From an uncultured Mucilaginibacter sp. (GTDB taxonomy: Bacteria > Bacteroidota > Bacteroidia > Sphingobacteriales > Sphingobacteriaceae), in NCBI GenBank assembly GCA_913775265.1, contig CAJYJH010000015.1, forward strand, positions 1-47,653: a DNA stretch of 47,653 nucleotides. The letters are read 5' to 3'. Position numbers and translations under genes: made by a program. The notes below the pieces were generated by a model. It made no database searches. It was not told the DNA's origin and saw nothing but the letters and a program-made list of their open reading frames with translations. Below are positions 28,388 to 36,530 of this stretch, piece after piece (the stretch's first letter is position 1; every line of letters begins with the position of its first letter).

Positions 28388-29506
28388 ATGAATGATTACA
28401 TGCGATTCTTTCTTCTTAAAGGCTTTGTTGTCTTGTTCAGCTTTTTTACTTCAACAAGTAAAGCGATTACTCATCCATCGGGCATGCATCCGCAGGCGCA
28501 GCTCGATTTTGTGAAGCAGCAAATTAAAAATAAGAAGCAGCCGTACTTAAGCGCATATCAACAGCTGATTCTCAAAGCTGACTCGGCCTTGCTGGTAGAG
28601 CAACATGCGGTAGAGGACTTTGCTATCCCGGGGTTTTATGTTAAAAAAGAGGAACACCGGCAAAGGTCGCTTGCCTTGCAGGTTGACGGTTTTTCGGCAT
28701 ATAGCTGCGCCCTGGCCTGGCAACTGACAGGTAAAAGTAGATATGCTGAAAAAGCGGTTTACTTTTTAAACGCCTGGGCAATGATCAATAAAAAATATTC
28801 GGAAAATGATGGCCCGCTGGTTATGTGTTACTCTGGCACCTCAATGCTTATGGCTGCCGAATTAATGCGTAATTATAAAAAATGGACGCCGGCGCAACAG
28901 CAGGTATTTGCAGGCTGGGTACGCACCGTTGTTAATAAAGCGGCGCATCGCATACGCACTGGCAAAAACAATTGGGCTGACTGGGGACGTCTGGCCTCTG
29001 TACTTGCCGACTGCTACCTGGATGATACAGACGATATTAAGGTTGTGGGCGGGTTGATTAAGGAAGATATTTTTAATAAGCTGGCCCCAGATGGCCATAT
29101 GGTTGAAGAAGTAAAGCGCGAGGGGAACGGCATCTGGTATACCTATTTTTCTTTGGCGCCGCTTACCGCATCGAGCTGGGTGATCTTTAACACGACCGGC
29201 GAAAATCTCTTTGATCTAAACCGCGATGGCGCATCTATCAAAAAATCATTGGATTATCTGCTGTACTACAATACGCACCCTGCCGAGTGGACTTGGTATA
29301 AAAATCCGGTAAGCGGCCAGGTGAATACTGCTACAGGCTTTTGGCCAGCCAACTTGCTCGAGGCCATGCGTTATGTTTATCACGAAGCAAACTATAACAC
29401 GTTTGTATCGCCTTATCGCCCCATCATATATCCGCGTCATGACTACGCGTGGACTTACCCAACTCTTTTTCCCGTTAGTATTAACAATTATAACGACATC
29501 AAATGA
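28388..29506 (+). CDS. Alginate-lyase-superfamily protein (possible PL38-type uronan lyase)
   Basis: A 372-residue exported protein with an alpha/alpha-toroid alginate_lyase domain. I start at ATG 28388; ATG 28400 is also possible, while an upstream TTG is unlikely. Residues about 5-28 form a signal peptide. Recognisable segments are VDGFSAYSCALAWQLTGK, KNNWADWGRL, PDGHMVEEVKREGNGIWYTY and YHEANYNTFVSPYRP. Members cleave uronic-acid-containing chains by beta-elimination, leaving an unsaturated uronyl end. The GH105/GH88 hydrolase two genes downstream would remove that end, which supports lyase function. From memory PL38 includes glucuronan and alginate lyases; whether this belongs there needs a family search. 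The stop overlaps the GH16 start (ATGA). Confidence 0.75.
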   Translation: MNDYMRFFLLKGFVVLFSFFTSTSKAITHPSGMHPQAQLDFVKQQIKNKKQPYLSAYQQLILKADSALLVEQHAVEDFAIPGFYVKKEEHRQRSLALQVDGFSAYSCALAWQLTGKSRYAEKAVYFLNAWAMINKKYSENDGPLVMCYSGTSMLMAAELMRNYKKWTPAQQQVFAGWVRTVVNKAAHRIRTGKNNWADWGRLASVLADCYLDDTDDIKVVGGLIKEDIFNKLAPDGHMVEEVKREGNGIWYTYFSLAPLTASSWVIFNTTGENLFDLNRDGASIKKSLDYLLYYNTHPAEWTWYKNPVSGQVNTATGFWPANLLEAMRYVYHEANYNTFVSPYRPIIYPRHDYAWTYPTLFPVSINNYNDIK

Positions 29507-30381
29507 AATGTTTTGCAACAGGATTAGTAGGAGGGATGATAGCTGCTTTAATTACGCTAGCCGGCTGTAAGGTTAATCAACGGCTTGCGGTTGCGAACCC
29601 GTATGCTGCCGAAGGTTACCAACTGGTTTGGGCCGATGAGTTCAACACAAATGGTGCGCCGGATAGTACCAGCTGGAGCTACGAACGCGGTTTTGAACGA
29701 AATCATGAGCTGCAATGGTATCAACCTCAAAATGCATTTTGTAAAAATGGCTTATTGATACTGGAAGCCCGCCGGGAGAATAAGCCGAATCCGATATATG
29801 CCGATGGAAGTACAGAATGGCGTAAAGTACGCAAGCAGATTGAATATACATCTGCGAGTATTAAAACAATTAAAAAGAAAGCCTGGCAATACGGAAGGTT
29901 CATCATGCGCGGACGAATCAATATCAGCAGCGGTATGTGGCCTGCCTGGTGGACATTGGGCGTTTCGGGCAAGTGGCCTGCCGACGGTGAAATTGACATG
30001 ATGGAATACTATAGAAAAATGCTGCTAGCCAATATTGCCTGTCTTGGAGCGGATGGCAAGCCTGAGTGGTATACTGTCAAGTTCAAAACTGATTCTTTGG
30101 GAGGGGCAGGTTGGGCTGAAAAGTTTCATATCTGGCGTATGGACTGGGATGAGCATGAAATTGCGCTTTACGTAGATGATGTTTTAATGAATAAGGTTGC
30201 TCTGAACAAACTTGAAAACAAAGATGGTTCTGGAGTTAATCCATTCAAACAACCCCATTATATGCTGCTTGATCTGGCTGTCGGCGGTGACCAGGGTGGC
30301 AATCCGGCTGGTAACAGTTTTCCCCGCCGTTTTGAAGTCGATTATGTCAGAGTTTACCAAAAGCAGGTTCAACAAAATTAA
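29503..30381 (+). CDS. GH16 endo-beta-glycanase lipoprotein
   Basis: A 292-residue lipoprotein (lipidated Cys22 in ITLAGCKVN), probably at the cell surface. The GH16 beta-jelly roll shows LVWADEFNTNG, a conserved GMWPAWWTLG and the catalytic signature GEIDMMEYY, with nucleophile E163 and acid/base E168. The EIDMME spacing is that of laminarinases and agarases rather than lichenases. The C-terminus VDYVRVYQ is typical. It would cut a beta-1,3/1,4-glucan or galactan backbone, the exact one not decidable here. The start overlaps the upstream lyase stop by four bases, so translation is coupled. Confidence 0.93.
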   Translation: MKCFATGLVGGMIAALITLAGCKVNQRLAVANPYAAEGYQLVWADEFNTNGAPDSTSWSYERGFERNHELQWYQPQNAFCKNGLLILEARRENKPNPIYADGSTEWRKVRKQIEYTSASIKTIKKKAWQYGRFIMRGRINISSGMWPAWWTLGVSGKWPADGEIDMMEYYRKMLLANIACLGADGKPEWYTVKFKTDSLGGAGWAEKFHIWRMDWDEHEIALYVDDVLMNKVALNKLENKDGSGVNPFKQPHYMLLDLAVGGDQGGNPAGNSFPRRFEVDYVRVYQKQVQQN

Positions 30382-30386
30382 ATCGC

Positions 30387-31526
30387 ATGAACACATCAAT
30401 CTTGAAAAAATGGTTAGTGTTGATTATTCTGATCACAGTAACCGTATCAACAAACACATTTTCGGCCGACAAGGGCGACTCCCTTTTTACGCAAAAAACC
30501 TTATTAAAGGCAATGCGGCATGTAGCCGACTGGCAGGTTAACCAGTGGAATACATCAGGTTTCAGGCATCCTAAAGTTGATTGGACAAACGGTGCCTGCT
30601 ACACCGGGCTTTTTGCTTTGGGTAATATTAGTGGTAACACCAAGTATTTGGATTTGCTAAGAAATATTGGGAATGATCTGCAATGGAATACTGGCCGTAA
30701 CCGTTTCCATGCCGACTATTACTGCGTTGCACAAACTTACGCCCAACTGGCCATCAGCTACCGCGACCCCTCAATGGTTGCGCCTTTCAGGTTACTGGCA
30801 GACAGTATTGTCAGTCAGCCACACAAGGAGTCTCTTCATTGGAAAAACAGGATAGAATCGAGAGAGTGGGCTTGGTGCGACGCGCTATTTATGGCACCTC
30901 CGGCTTTAGCTTATTTAACTACGGCAACTGGTGAGGCGCGCTACCTCAACACCGCTTCCAAGTTATGGTGGAAAACCACAGATTTTTTGTATGACAGCAG
31001 TGAGCATTTATATTTCAGGGATGAAAGTTATTTTGACAAAAAAGAGCAAAATGGTAAGAAAGTATTTTGGTCCAGAGGAAACGGCTGGGTAATGGGAGGA
31101 TTGGTAAGAGTGCTGGAGAACATGCCCGCCAAGCATCCCGACCGTAAACGTTTTGAGCAGTTGTACAAAGACATGGCTGCCCGTATAAGCGGTTTGCAGC
31201 AGGATGATGGTAGCTGGCATGCATCTTTGCTCGACCCGCAAAGCTACCCGGTTAAGGAAATGAGTGGTACGGGATTTTATTGCTATGCGCTTGCCTGGGG
31301 TATAAATCATAAGCTGCTTGATAAAAACAAGTACCTGCCAGTGGTCAAAAAAGCTTGGGTGGTACTTAATTCTGCAGTGCAGGCAGATGGTATGTTAGGA
31401 TACGTACAGCCTATAGGGGCAAGTCCGGATAAGGTTGACGAAAGTAGTACGGAGGTATATGGCGTGGGAGCGTTTTTGCTGAGCGGCGCTGAACTTTACA
31501 AAATGGCCCAAAAAAGAATCATCTAA
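30387..31526 (+). CDS. GH105/GH88 unsaturated uronyl hydrolase
   Basis: A 379-residue (alpha/alpha)6-barrel enzyme with an N-terminal signal peptide (about 1-26). YteR-type motifs are DWTNGACYTGLFALG, the proton donor D165 in WCDALFMAPPALA, FWSRGNGWVMGGL, and a C-terminal ESSTEVYGVGAFLLSG. It hydrates the 4,5-unsaturated uronic acid left by a polysaccharide lyase, here probably the neighbour at 28388. GH105 fits best, with GH88 the alternative. It starts 5 bp after GH16. Confidence 0.92.
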   Translation: MNTSILKKWLVLIILITVTVSTNTFSADKGDSLFTQKTLLKAMRHVADWQVNQWNTSGFRHPKVDWTNGACYTGLFALGNISGNTKYLDLLRNIGNDLQWNTGRNRFHADYYCVAQTYAQLAISYRDPSMVAPFRLLADSIVSQPHKESLHWKNRIESREWAWCDALFMAPPALAYLTTATGEARYLNTASKLWWKTTDFLYDSSEHLYFRDESYFDKKEQNGKKVFWSRGNGWVMGGLVRVLENMPAKHPDRKRFEQLYKDMAARISGLQQDDGSWHASLLDPQSYPVKEMSGTGFYCYALAWGINHKLLDKNKYLPVVKKAWVVLNSAVQADGMLGYVQPIGASPDKVDESSTEVYGVGAFLLSGAELYKMAQKRII

Positions 31527-31533
31527 ATTGATC

Positions 31534-32202
31534 ATGATGATAAGGTTTTTATTGATAGTGTTTTTAATAATAGCGGTTTTAGCAGATGTTGTTTTTGCAC
31601 AGCGTAAAAGCAATTATGATAACGATATTAAAATTATACAAGCATATGAAAAGATGTACCAGGTACCCAGTCATCCTATCGTATTTGTTGGCAGTTCTTC
31701 AATTCGCAAATGGGATGATTTGCAAGAAGCCTTTGGTAATTATAAAGTAATTAACCGGGGCGTGGGCGGATCTGTGATTGATGATATTATTTACTATGCT
31801 GATCCTCTGATTTTTCGGTACCAGCCTAGGCAAGTGGTTTTGTATGTTGGAGATAACGACATAACACACCCGAATGCAACAGCCGATACTATCATTAATA
31901 AGACGGTTACACTTTATAAATTGATTCGCGCTAAACTGCCAGATGTGCCGTTGATTTATATCAGCATAAAACCAAGCCCCAGCCGCGAAAAGTACCGTCT
32001 TAAAATTGAGTCGGTCAATAGTCAACTCAAACAATTTTTCTCCAGCGAGCCCAATACTCATTTTATAGATGTATATGCGAAGATGCTTGCCAGAGACGGT
32101 AGCTATCGCAGAGACTTATTTCAGACTGATATGACGCATATGTTATTGCTGGGATATCAAATTTGGGAAAAAGCTATAGGGCGATTTTTGCTTAAACCTT
32201 AA
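31534..32202 (+). CDS. SGNH/GDSL-family esterase
   Basis: A 222-residue exported SGNH hydrolase. The start is placed at ATG 31534 (TTG at 31528 and ATG at 31537 are alternatives), giving a signal peptide ending VFAQ. Block I is FVGSSSIRKW with likely nucleophile S55, where the usual Asp of GDS is Ser. Block II is NRGVGGS, block III is YVGDNDITH, and the D199-x-x-H202 pair sits in TDMTHM. A carbohydrate acetylesterase role fits the operon. It is the last gene before the terminator at 32357. Confidence 0.88.
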   Translation: MMIRFLLIVFLIIAVLADVVFAQRKSNYDNDIKIIQAYEKMYQVPSHPIVFVGSSSIRKWDDLQEAFGNYKVINRGVGGSVIDDIIYYADPLIFRYQPRQVVLYVGDNDITHPNATADTIINKTVTLYKLIRAKLPDVPLIYISIKPSPSREKYRLKIESVNSQLKQFFSSEPNTHFIDVYAKMLARDGSYRRDLFQTDMTHMLLLGYQIWEKAIGRFLLKP

Positions 32203-32356
32203 GGGGCGAATACTAATTATAAATAGTACTCTTCTTTAACGTTTAATCCGGTAAAATTTGCGAAATAAATGCAAGTTATTCATGGCTGCTATTGCATTAT
32301 AGATGATATAAGAGCTGATAATTCTATAGGTTTGTGTAGCAAAAGGATAGTCAAAG

Positions 32357-32387
32357 GCCCTGTTAGTCAAAAACAGGGCTTTTTTTT
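32357..32387 (+). terminator. Rho-independent terminator of the PUL
   Basis: Stem GCCCTGTT/AACAGGGC (32357-32364 and 32372-32379) with a 7-base loop, followed by eight T. It lies 155 bp after the SGNH esterase gene and ends the region-1 operon. Confidence 0.9.
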
Positions 32388-32578
32388 ATATTATATTATT
32401 AAACGACAAAGCATTGTTGTTAATTCAAATTTCTATGAGCTTTTATAATAATATCTACGGGAAAGTTTCATGAAAACGTAAATTGAATAATTAGCAACAA
32501 GAATAATACCAGATATAATATATAGTTAAAAAATATATATCTCTTTGAGTCAACGTTAAGGAAAAATGTTAAAGCAAC

Positions 32579-32620
32579 AAAAAGGGACTTACTTATGCAT
32601 ATATTAGTCAGTCCCTTTTT
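32579..32620. terminator. Bidirectional hairpin terminator
   Basis: Perfect 11-bp stem AAAAAGGGACT / AGTCCCTTTTT with a 20-base loop. It is flanked by A on one side and T on the other, so it can work both ways. On the minus strand it directly follows the tRNA-Asp-like sequence. Confidence 0.75.
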
Positions 32621-32629
32621 GTGTCGCCT

Positions 32630-32700
32630 AATGGACCGGACTCGAATCTAACGAGTTTCTATATTTCCAGTTATTCTTCAAGTAGTGCAACTACCAGCCC
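32630..32700 (-). pseudogene. Degenerate tRNA-Asp-like sequence
   Basis: Read on the minus strand it begins GGGCTGGTAGTTGCACTACT and ends GATTCGAGTCCGGTCCATTA. Both ends match the intact tRNA-Asp at 34530-34603: TGGTAGTT near the 5' end, and the 3' end matches over 17 of 18 bases (the strand shown reads AATGGAC, one mismatch, GGACTCGAA). A seven-pair acceptor stem GGGCTGG/CCGGTCC with two wobbles can still form, and ACTCG/CGAGT gives a T-arm-like hairpin. The D-arm and anticodon arm do not fold, so it is unlikely to be a working tRNA. A terminator follows at 32579, as after the real gene. Confidence 0.55.
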
Positions 32701-32734
32701 AAGCTATGCTGATAGTTACACTATTTGAATGTAA

Positions 32735-32758
32735 AAGCCTCATCATTTAATGAGGCTT
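32735..32758 (-). terminator. Terminator of the DUF3667 gene
   Basis: Stem AAGCCTCAT/ATGAGGCTT with a 6-base loop, 24 bp beyond the stop codon of the minus-strand gene at 32783 and followed on that strand by a short T-run. Confidence 0.75.
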
Positions 32759-32782
32759 CTAAAAATTGAATTGTGATATAGG

Positions 32783-33517
32783 TTAGCGTTTAGTAATCAA
32801 ATCAATAGTTGCGCTTAGTATAAAAATTATCACACTAAACGTAAGCATGCCTAACAGATAAGCCCCGGCAGCCATCAAATAACGCCCAAATTTCCTTCTG
32901 CTGTCAAAAAAATCACCTATCGCCCAGGCTGAATAACCCAGGCTGATGGCAGCCGAAAAAGCCATTGTTTTATAACTGGTAATGCCTTCAATCAGTGCAA
33001 ATACCGAAAATATGAGCATGCCCATGCCCATCACAAAGCATAGTAGTATCAGGATTTCAAAAAAGTTGTATTTGCTCTTCCTGAAAAACAGATGCAGCCA
33101 CCCTGCTATACATATGCCCATAACGATATTGGTGTATCCGTAATGGTTTTGCACCCAATTATTGATGGAACTGGTTGCCAGGTTATCTTTATCGCGCACA
33201 GTTATATATCCTTTGTCCAGATGAAAAAAATGAGTGACTACCGTATACAATAACGACGATAGGATAATAAACAAGATGGGCTTAACCAGCCGGCTCCTGT
33301 TTTCGGCTACAAACGCCCTGACGCTTTTGCCGGGGCTCAGCAAAAGTTCCCGGACGGTATATAATATCCCTTTTTCAAAATGCAGCACATGTAACACTTC
33401 GTGCTGAACGTAGTGAGCATCTATACGGTTAAGTTTAGCCGGCTGACCGCATTGCGAACAAAACTTATGCGTTATCTCGTTATGGCAATGGCTACAAGTG
33501 ATAGTATCTAAAATCAT
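32783..33517 (-). CDS. DUF3667-type zinc-ribbon membrane protein
   Basis: A 244-residue protein. An N-terminal zinc ribbon has the Cys pairs CSHCHNE and CSQCGQP (residues 8-24). An amphipathic segment ELLLSPGKSVRAFVAENRSR precedes about four to five membrane helices. This is the DUF3667 layout, common in Bacteroidota and of unknown function. It is monocistronic with its own terminator and stands divergent from the LuxR-type regulator, with 86 bp between. I see no link to glycan use. Confidence 0.8.
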   Translation of the reverse strand: MILDTITCSHCHNEITHKFCSQCGQPAKLNRIDAHYVQHEVLHVLHFEKGILYTVRELLLSPGKSVRAFVAENRSRLVKPILFIILSSLLYTVVTHFFHLDKGYITVRDKDNLATSSINNWVQNHYGYTNIVMGICIAGWLHLFFRKSKYNFFEILILLCFVMGMGMLIFSVFALIEGITSYKTMAFSAAISLGYSAWAIGDFFDSRRKFGRYLMAAGAYLLGMLTFSVIIFILSATIDLITKR

Positions 33518-33558
33518 GAGGATATAAATAGTGATGCAAAAATTAAAAAAGGGATGGG

Positions 33559-33587
33559 TTTGTTAACTACACTAAAGTGTAGATTTG
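33559..33587 (+). promoter_or_regulatory. Promoter of the LuxR-type regulator
   Basis: TTTG (33559-33562), a 17-bp spacer and TAGATTTG (33580-33587) fit the Bacteroidota promoter consensus, with a start expected about 10 bases before the ATG at 33604. Confidence 0.65.
33567..33582. promoter_or_regulatory. Palindromic operator inside the promoter
   Basis: CTACACT-aa-AGTGTAG, a perfect 7-bp inverted repeat. It fills the promoter spacer and overlaps the first bases of the -7 box, a place where a bound protein would block transcription. Autorepression by the LuxR-type product is a reasonable guess. Confidence 0.55.
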
Positions 33588-33603
33588 CTATATCCATTCG
33601 CCC

Positions 33604-34365
33604 ATGATTAATGACAGCAAAACCGCACTGTTAACACGTAATAGAATAACACAGTTAGCCGAGGCCGACCACCGGCAGCAGCAGGATTATTTGGAAGCGA
33701 TAAGGGCCTTTGTCCGTTTTAGTTACGAAAGTATTTATGTTATTGATTATGAAAAGATGGGGTTTGAGTATGTATCAGACAATCCGTTGTTTTTAAGCGG
33801 GCATTCTGCAGCCCAAGCGCTGGAGCTGGGTTACGAATTCTATTTTAAGCATGTGCCCGAGGCCGACTTGCAAATGTTGGCCGGCATTAACCAGGCTGGG
33901 TTCGATTTTTTTGATAAGATACCTGTGGGCGAGCGCAAGCATTATTGCATCACTTACGATTTTCATCTTACAGGTAAGGATGGCAAGCCGTTGCTTATTA
34001 ACCATAAACTTACCCCCTTGTTATTAACTGCCTCTGGTAAAATGTGGAAGGCTGTTTGTGTAGTATCTATCTCCTGCAATAAAAAGGCAGGAAATATATT
34101 TATAAGTAAACAGGGGACTGATGAAGTATGGCAGTTGGATAGTCAAAGCAGTACCTGGAAAAAATTTGTAAAACCCAGGCTAACCAAACGCGAGATGGAA
34201 ATTTTGCACCTGCATGCCCAAGGCCTGACCATTAACCAAATAGCCGAAAAAATATTTGTATCGCCCGACACGGTAAAGTATTACCGCAGGCGTATTTTTG
34301 ATCGTCTCAACGTTAGCAATATTGCCGAAGCACTGGCTTATGCCGTAAACAGTAAAATGATCTGA
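33604..34365 (+). CDS. LuxR-type transcriptional regulator with PAS-like sensor domain
   Basis: A 253-residue protein. The N-terminal 170 residues resemble a PAS-like fold (SYESIYVIDYEKMGFEYVSD; HYCITYDFHLTGKDGKPLLI). The C-terminal LuxR HTH (about 195-250) reads LTKREMEILHLHAQGLTINQ, then SPDTVKYYRRRIFDRLNVSN. It has no receiver domain, so it is not a standard response regulator. Cytoplasmic. The signal is unknown. Its promoter carries a palindrome that could be its own site. Confidence 0.87.
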   Translation: MINDSKTALLTRNRITQLAEADHRQQQDYLEAIRAFVRFSYESIYVIDYEKMGFEYVSDNPLFLSGHSAAQALELGYEFYFKHVPEADLQMLAGINQAGFDFFDKIPVGERKHYCITYDFHLTGKDGKPLLINHKLTPLLLTASGKMWKAVCVVSISCNKKAGNIFISKQGTDEVWQLDSQSSTWKKFVKPRLTKREMEILHLHAQGLTINQIAEKIFVSPDTVKYYRRRIFDRLNVSNIAEALAYAVNSKMI

Positions 34366-34491
34366 CCTGAAAATTTTTATACTCCGGGTAGTTGCCGTGA
34401 TGCAAAGGCAAATCGGCATTCCGCCTTGCTGGCGCGATTATGTAGTGTAAGGAGGTGATTTTGGTTAATTGGACTCAAATTAGTCTCAAAC

Positions 34492-34527
34492 AAAAAAAGC
34501 ACCTACATCATCAATGTAAGCGCTTTT
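34492..34527 (-). terminator. Terminator of tRNA-Asp
   Basis: On the minus strand a hairpin follows the tRNA three bases after its end: outer stem AAAAGC/GCTTTT, an internal mismatch, inner stem TACAT/ATGTA, and then a run of T. Confidence 0.7.
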
Positions 34528-34529
34528 AG

Positions 34530-34603
34530 CGGAATGGACGGGACTCGAACCCGCGACCCCATGCGTGACAGGCATGTATTCTAACCAGCTGAACTACCAC
34601 TCC
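34530..34603 (-). tRNA. tRNA-Asp (anticodon GTC)
   Basis: A 74-base cloverleaf on the minus strand. The acceptor stem is GGAGTGG/CCATTCC with one G-T wobble, followed by TA and the D-arm GTTCAGCTGGTTAGAATAC. The anticodon GTC is at 34567-34569 in CCTGTCACGC, and the T-arm is GCGGGTTCGAGTCCCGT. The discriminator is G and CCA is not encoded. A terminator follows. Confidence 0.96.
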
Positions 34604-34938
34604 TCCCGTTTGGGATTGCAAAGGTAATCGCTTAAGTTTAATTTCCAAAACAATGTTGTGGAAATATTTTTCAAAAATTTTATTTGATTGAATAAGAGGT
34701 GTTTTAATTGTATTATGGAGTTGATAAAGCTATTAAGCTAGCAATTGAAACAAATCTTGCGTTGTTAACTCAGCTTTTGTAAAGAAAGATTTGTGTTAAA
34801 AAGGTAACAATGTGGGCAATATTTGCTGTAAACTATTGCTTAAAATAAGCAGATGTACTTTTGCCTACTATAATTAATCTTTATAATTTAAAGCTAACAT
34901 TGAATTAATAAACATATCGGTTGTTTGTAATGGTGACT
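34604..34938. other. AT-rich intergenic region with promoter
   Basis: No gene seen. It contains the promoter for the gene at 34939 and, towards 34604, presumably the minus-strand promoter of the tRNA, which I could not pin down. Confidence 0.5.
34836..34863 (+). promoter_or_regulatory. Promoter of the DUF218-type gene
   Basis: TTG (34836-34838), a 17-bp spacer and TACTTTTG (34856-34863) match the Bacteroidota consensus, about 75 bp before the ATG at 34939. Confidence 0.55.
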
Positions 34939-36192
34939 ATGAACATTAAATTCCGTTTCTTAATTATATTCTGTTTGCTTTGCCTGCAGGCCTTTTCGCA
35001 GCAAATGGGGGCACAGGCTAATTATAAATTGGTGTCTGGCGGCGATTGGGTAAAGGCTAAAAATTACTATCTGCTTACGCTGTTTGAGCAGAACAGTGCC
35101 GTAAAAAACCTGCTCAAAAATGATGCTGAACTCCGGCAACTGGCTCAAGTCAAACACAATGCCGTGAAGCTTTCGCTCACCGAGTGTAAAGACGCGTTAT
35201 GCCTGCCTGGAAAGCAAAAATTTACGGTGGACGAAATTCAAAAAGTAAGCAATCGCTTGAAAGCGCTTTACCAGCCCGGCAACGCTTTAGGTAACCTCGT
35301 TAAAATGCATCTGATTCCGTCGGGTATGTACATCAAGTATAATAATGAACCGCCGGTTGACCTTTTAATTAAAGCATGGGAGCAGGATGCTAATTATGTA
35401 AATTATACCATCGGTGTTTATGCAGAGGGCAACAAGCCTAATTATCCGCAGGTTGATTCCATAAGCTATGATGTAAAAAGGAAAGGCTATATTAACCTGA
35501 TGTATGACTGCGCAACCGACGTATCAGAAAGCGCAAAAAATGACCTGCTGTTTTTCACTCCGTCATTAAACGCTGCATTGCTTTATCTCGAAATTAACGA
35601 ACGCCGCAATGCTGGCTTTTACGAGCCCATGGCTACCACGGCCAATAAGTTGGCGGTTGATCGGGTAAGCAAAATCAAATGGGCATCTTATCCTTACTCG
35701 CACATTTTGGTGCCTGGTGCCGGGCCTGATAACCTGACCACGCCGTTAAGCGGGGAGGGAATGCTGCGTTGCAAGGCCGCTGCCCGGCAGTATTTTGCAG
35801 GCAAAGCGCCGTTTGTAGTGGTATCAGGTGGTAGCGTGCATCCATACAAAACAAAATACAATGAGGCTGCCGAGATGAAAAGGTATATGGTCAATATGCT
35901 TCGTGTACCTGAAAGTGTTATAATTATCGAGCCTCATGCCCGCCATACCACTACCAACATACGTAACGATGTGAGGCTGATATTTAGATACGGTATGCCA
36001 ATGGATAAACCCGGCCTGATTGTAACTAATAAAAGCCAAAACGACGGGATTACCAATATGGATAAACGCTGCTTAAAAGAGTTGGGTTATGTGCCTTACA
36101 AACTCAGCAAACGCCTCTCCGAAACTGCACTGGAATTTTATCCCGTTATTACCTCGCTGCAAATTGACGCAGATGAACCAATGGATCCATAG
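34939..36192 (+). CDS. DUF218/YdcF-like protein with N-terminal extension, exported
   Basis: A 417-residue protein. The start at ATG 34939 gives a signal peptide (FLIIFCLLCLQAFSQ); TTG 34921 and ATG 34930 are alternatives. The C-terminal half is a DUF218 (YdcF/ElyC-type) Rossmann-like domain with HILVPGAGP, VVSGGSVHPYKTKYNEA, and EPHARHTTTNIRND. The N-terminal 220 residues are family-specific and unassigned. E. coli ElyC affects cell-envelope carrier-lipid metabolism and YdcF binds S-adenosylmethionine, but neither tells the role here. It has its own promoter and is followed by the SusD relic, so it is probably not part of the mannose locus. Confidence 0.8.
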   Translation: MNIKFRFLIIFCLLCLQAFSQQMGAQANYKLVSGGDWVKAKNYYLLTLFEQNSAVKNLLKNDAELRQLAQVKHNAVKLSLTECKDALCLPGKQKFTVDEIQKVSNRLKALYQPGNALGNLVKMHLIPSGMYIKYNNEPPVDLLIKAWEQDANYVNYTIGVYAEGNKPNYPQVDSISYDVKRKGYINLMYDCATDVSESAKNDLLFFTPSLNAALLYLEINERRNAGFYEPMATTANKLAVDRVSKIKWASYPYSHILVPGAGPDNLTTPLSGEGMLRCKAAARQYFAGKAPFVVVSGGSVHPYKTKYNEAAEMKRYMVNMLRVPESVIIIEPHARHTTTNIRNDVRLIFRYGMPMDKPGLIVTNKSQNDGITNMDKRCLKELGYVPYKLSKRLSETALEFYPVITSLQIDADEPMDP

Positions 36193-36399
36193 TGAGTCAT
36201 TAAGAATCAATTTCATGGAAAAAGCCTATAGCTTTCTCGATTAACTTAATAAAAAAAATTAAGTAATAGTTTTTTAACATGAAGTTATTTAAGAGTTGAC
36301 CCTGGTTTGACGAACTAAATGCTGTTTTTTAACGGTGTCGGCTTCCATCGGTAAACACCCAATTTTACAAGCAATCCCTTTGTATAAATGTAAAGCTAA
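36193..36399. other. Gene-free stretch before the SusD relic
   Basis: No convincing frame. Part of it may be further decayed susD sequence, but nothing is readable. A weak AAAGC/GCTTT hairpin near 36230 could end the DUF218 transcript. No clear TAnnTTTG promoter was found for GH92. Confidence 0.4.
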
Positions 36400-36516
36400 G
36401 CCGATTTCGGCATTGCCAGGTTATCGAACTTCTGCACTAAAGACCGTTATTATCCCATCCCGTTCGACGAGTATAAACTCGACCGAGCAAGGATGTATCA
36501 AAATCTGGGTTATTAA
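36400..36516 (+). pseudogene. C-terminal remnant of a SusD-like gene
   Basis: An open frame of 38 codons plus stop with no start. It ends with RYYPIPFDEYKLDRARMYQN followed by LGY and a stop. SusD proteins characteristically end in a Y-x-x-PIP-x-x-E segment followed about ten residues later by QNPGY. Here both parts are present at the right distance from a stop codon, and a terminator follows 15 bp later. Upstream the frame is closed by stops. It is the 3' tail of a deleted susD that once preceded GH92. Confidence 0.72.
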
Positions 36517-36530
36517 AATCCGATACTCAG

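Larger units (their letters stand above)
32203..32782. other. Gene-free junction between the first locus and the DUF3667 gene
   Basis: AT-rich, without a supportable protein gene. It contains three hairpin terminators (32357, 32579, 32735) and a degenerate tRNA-Asp-like sequence (32630-32700). A TAGGTTTG box about 30 bp before the first terminator hints at a very short transcript, but no -33 box supports it. Confidence 0.6.

Noticed and set aside
32290..32387. Small RNA ending at the terminator at 32357
   Set aside because: There is a TAGGTTTG box but no -33 element and no recognisable RNA family; too weak to call.
36300..36530. Riboswitch or structured RNA upstream of GH92
   Set aside because: Several small hairpins can be drawn, but the best reading is decayed susD coding sequence; I recognise no riboswitch class.
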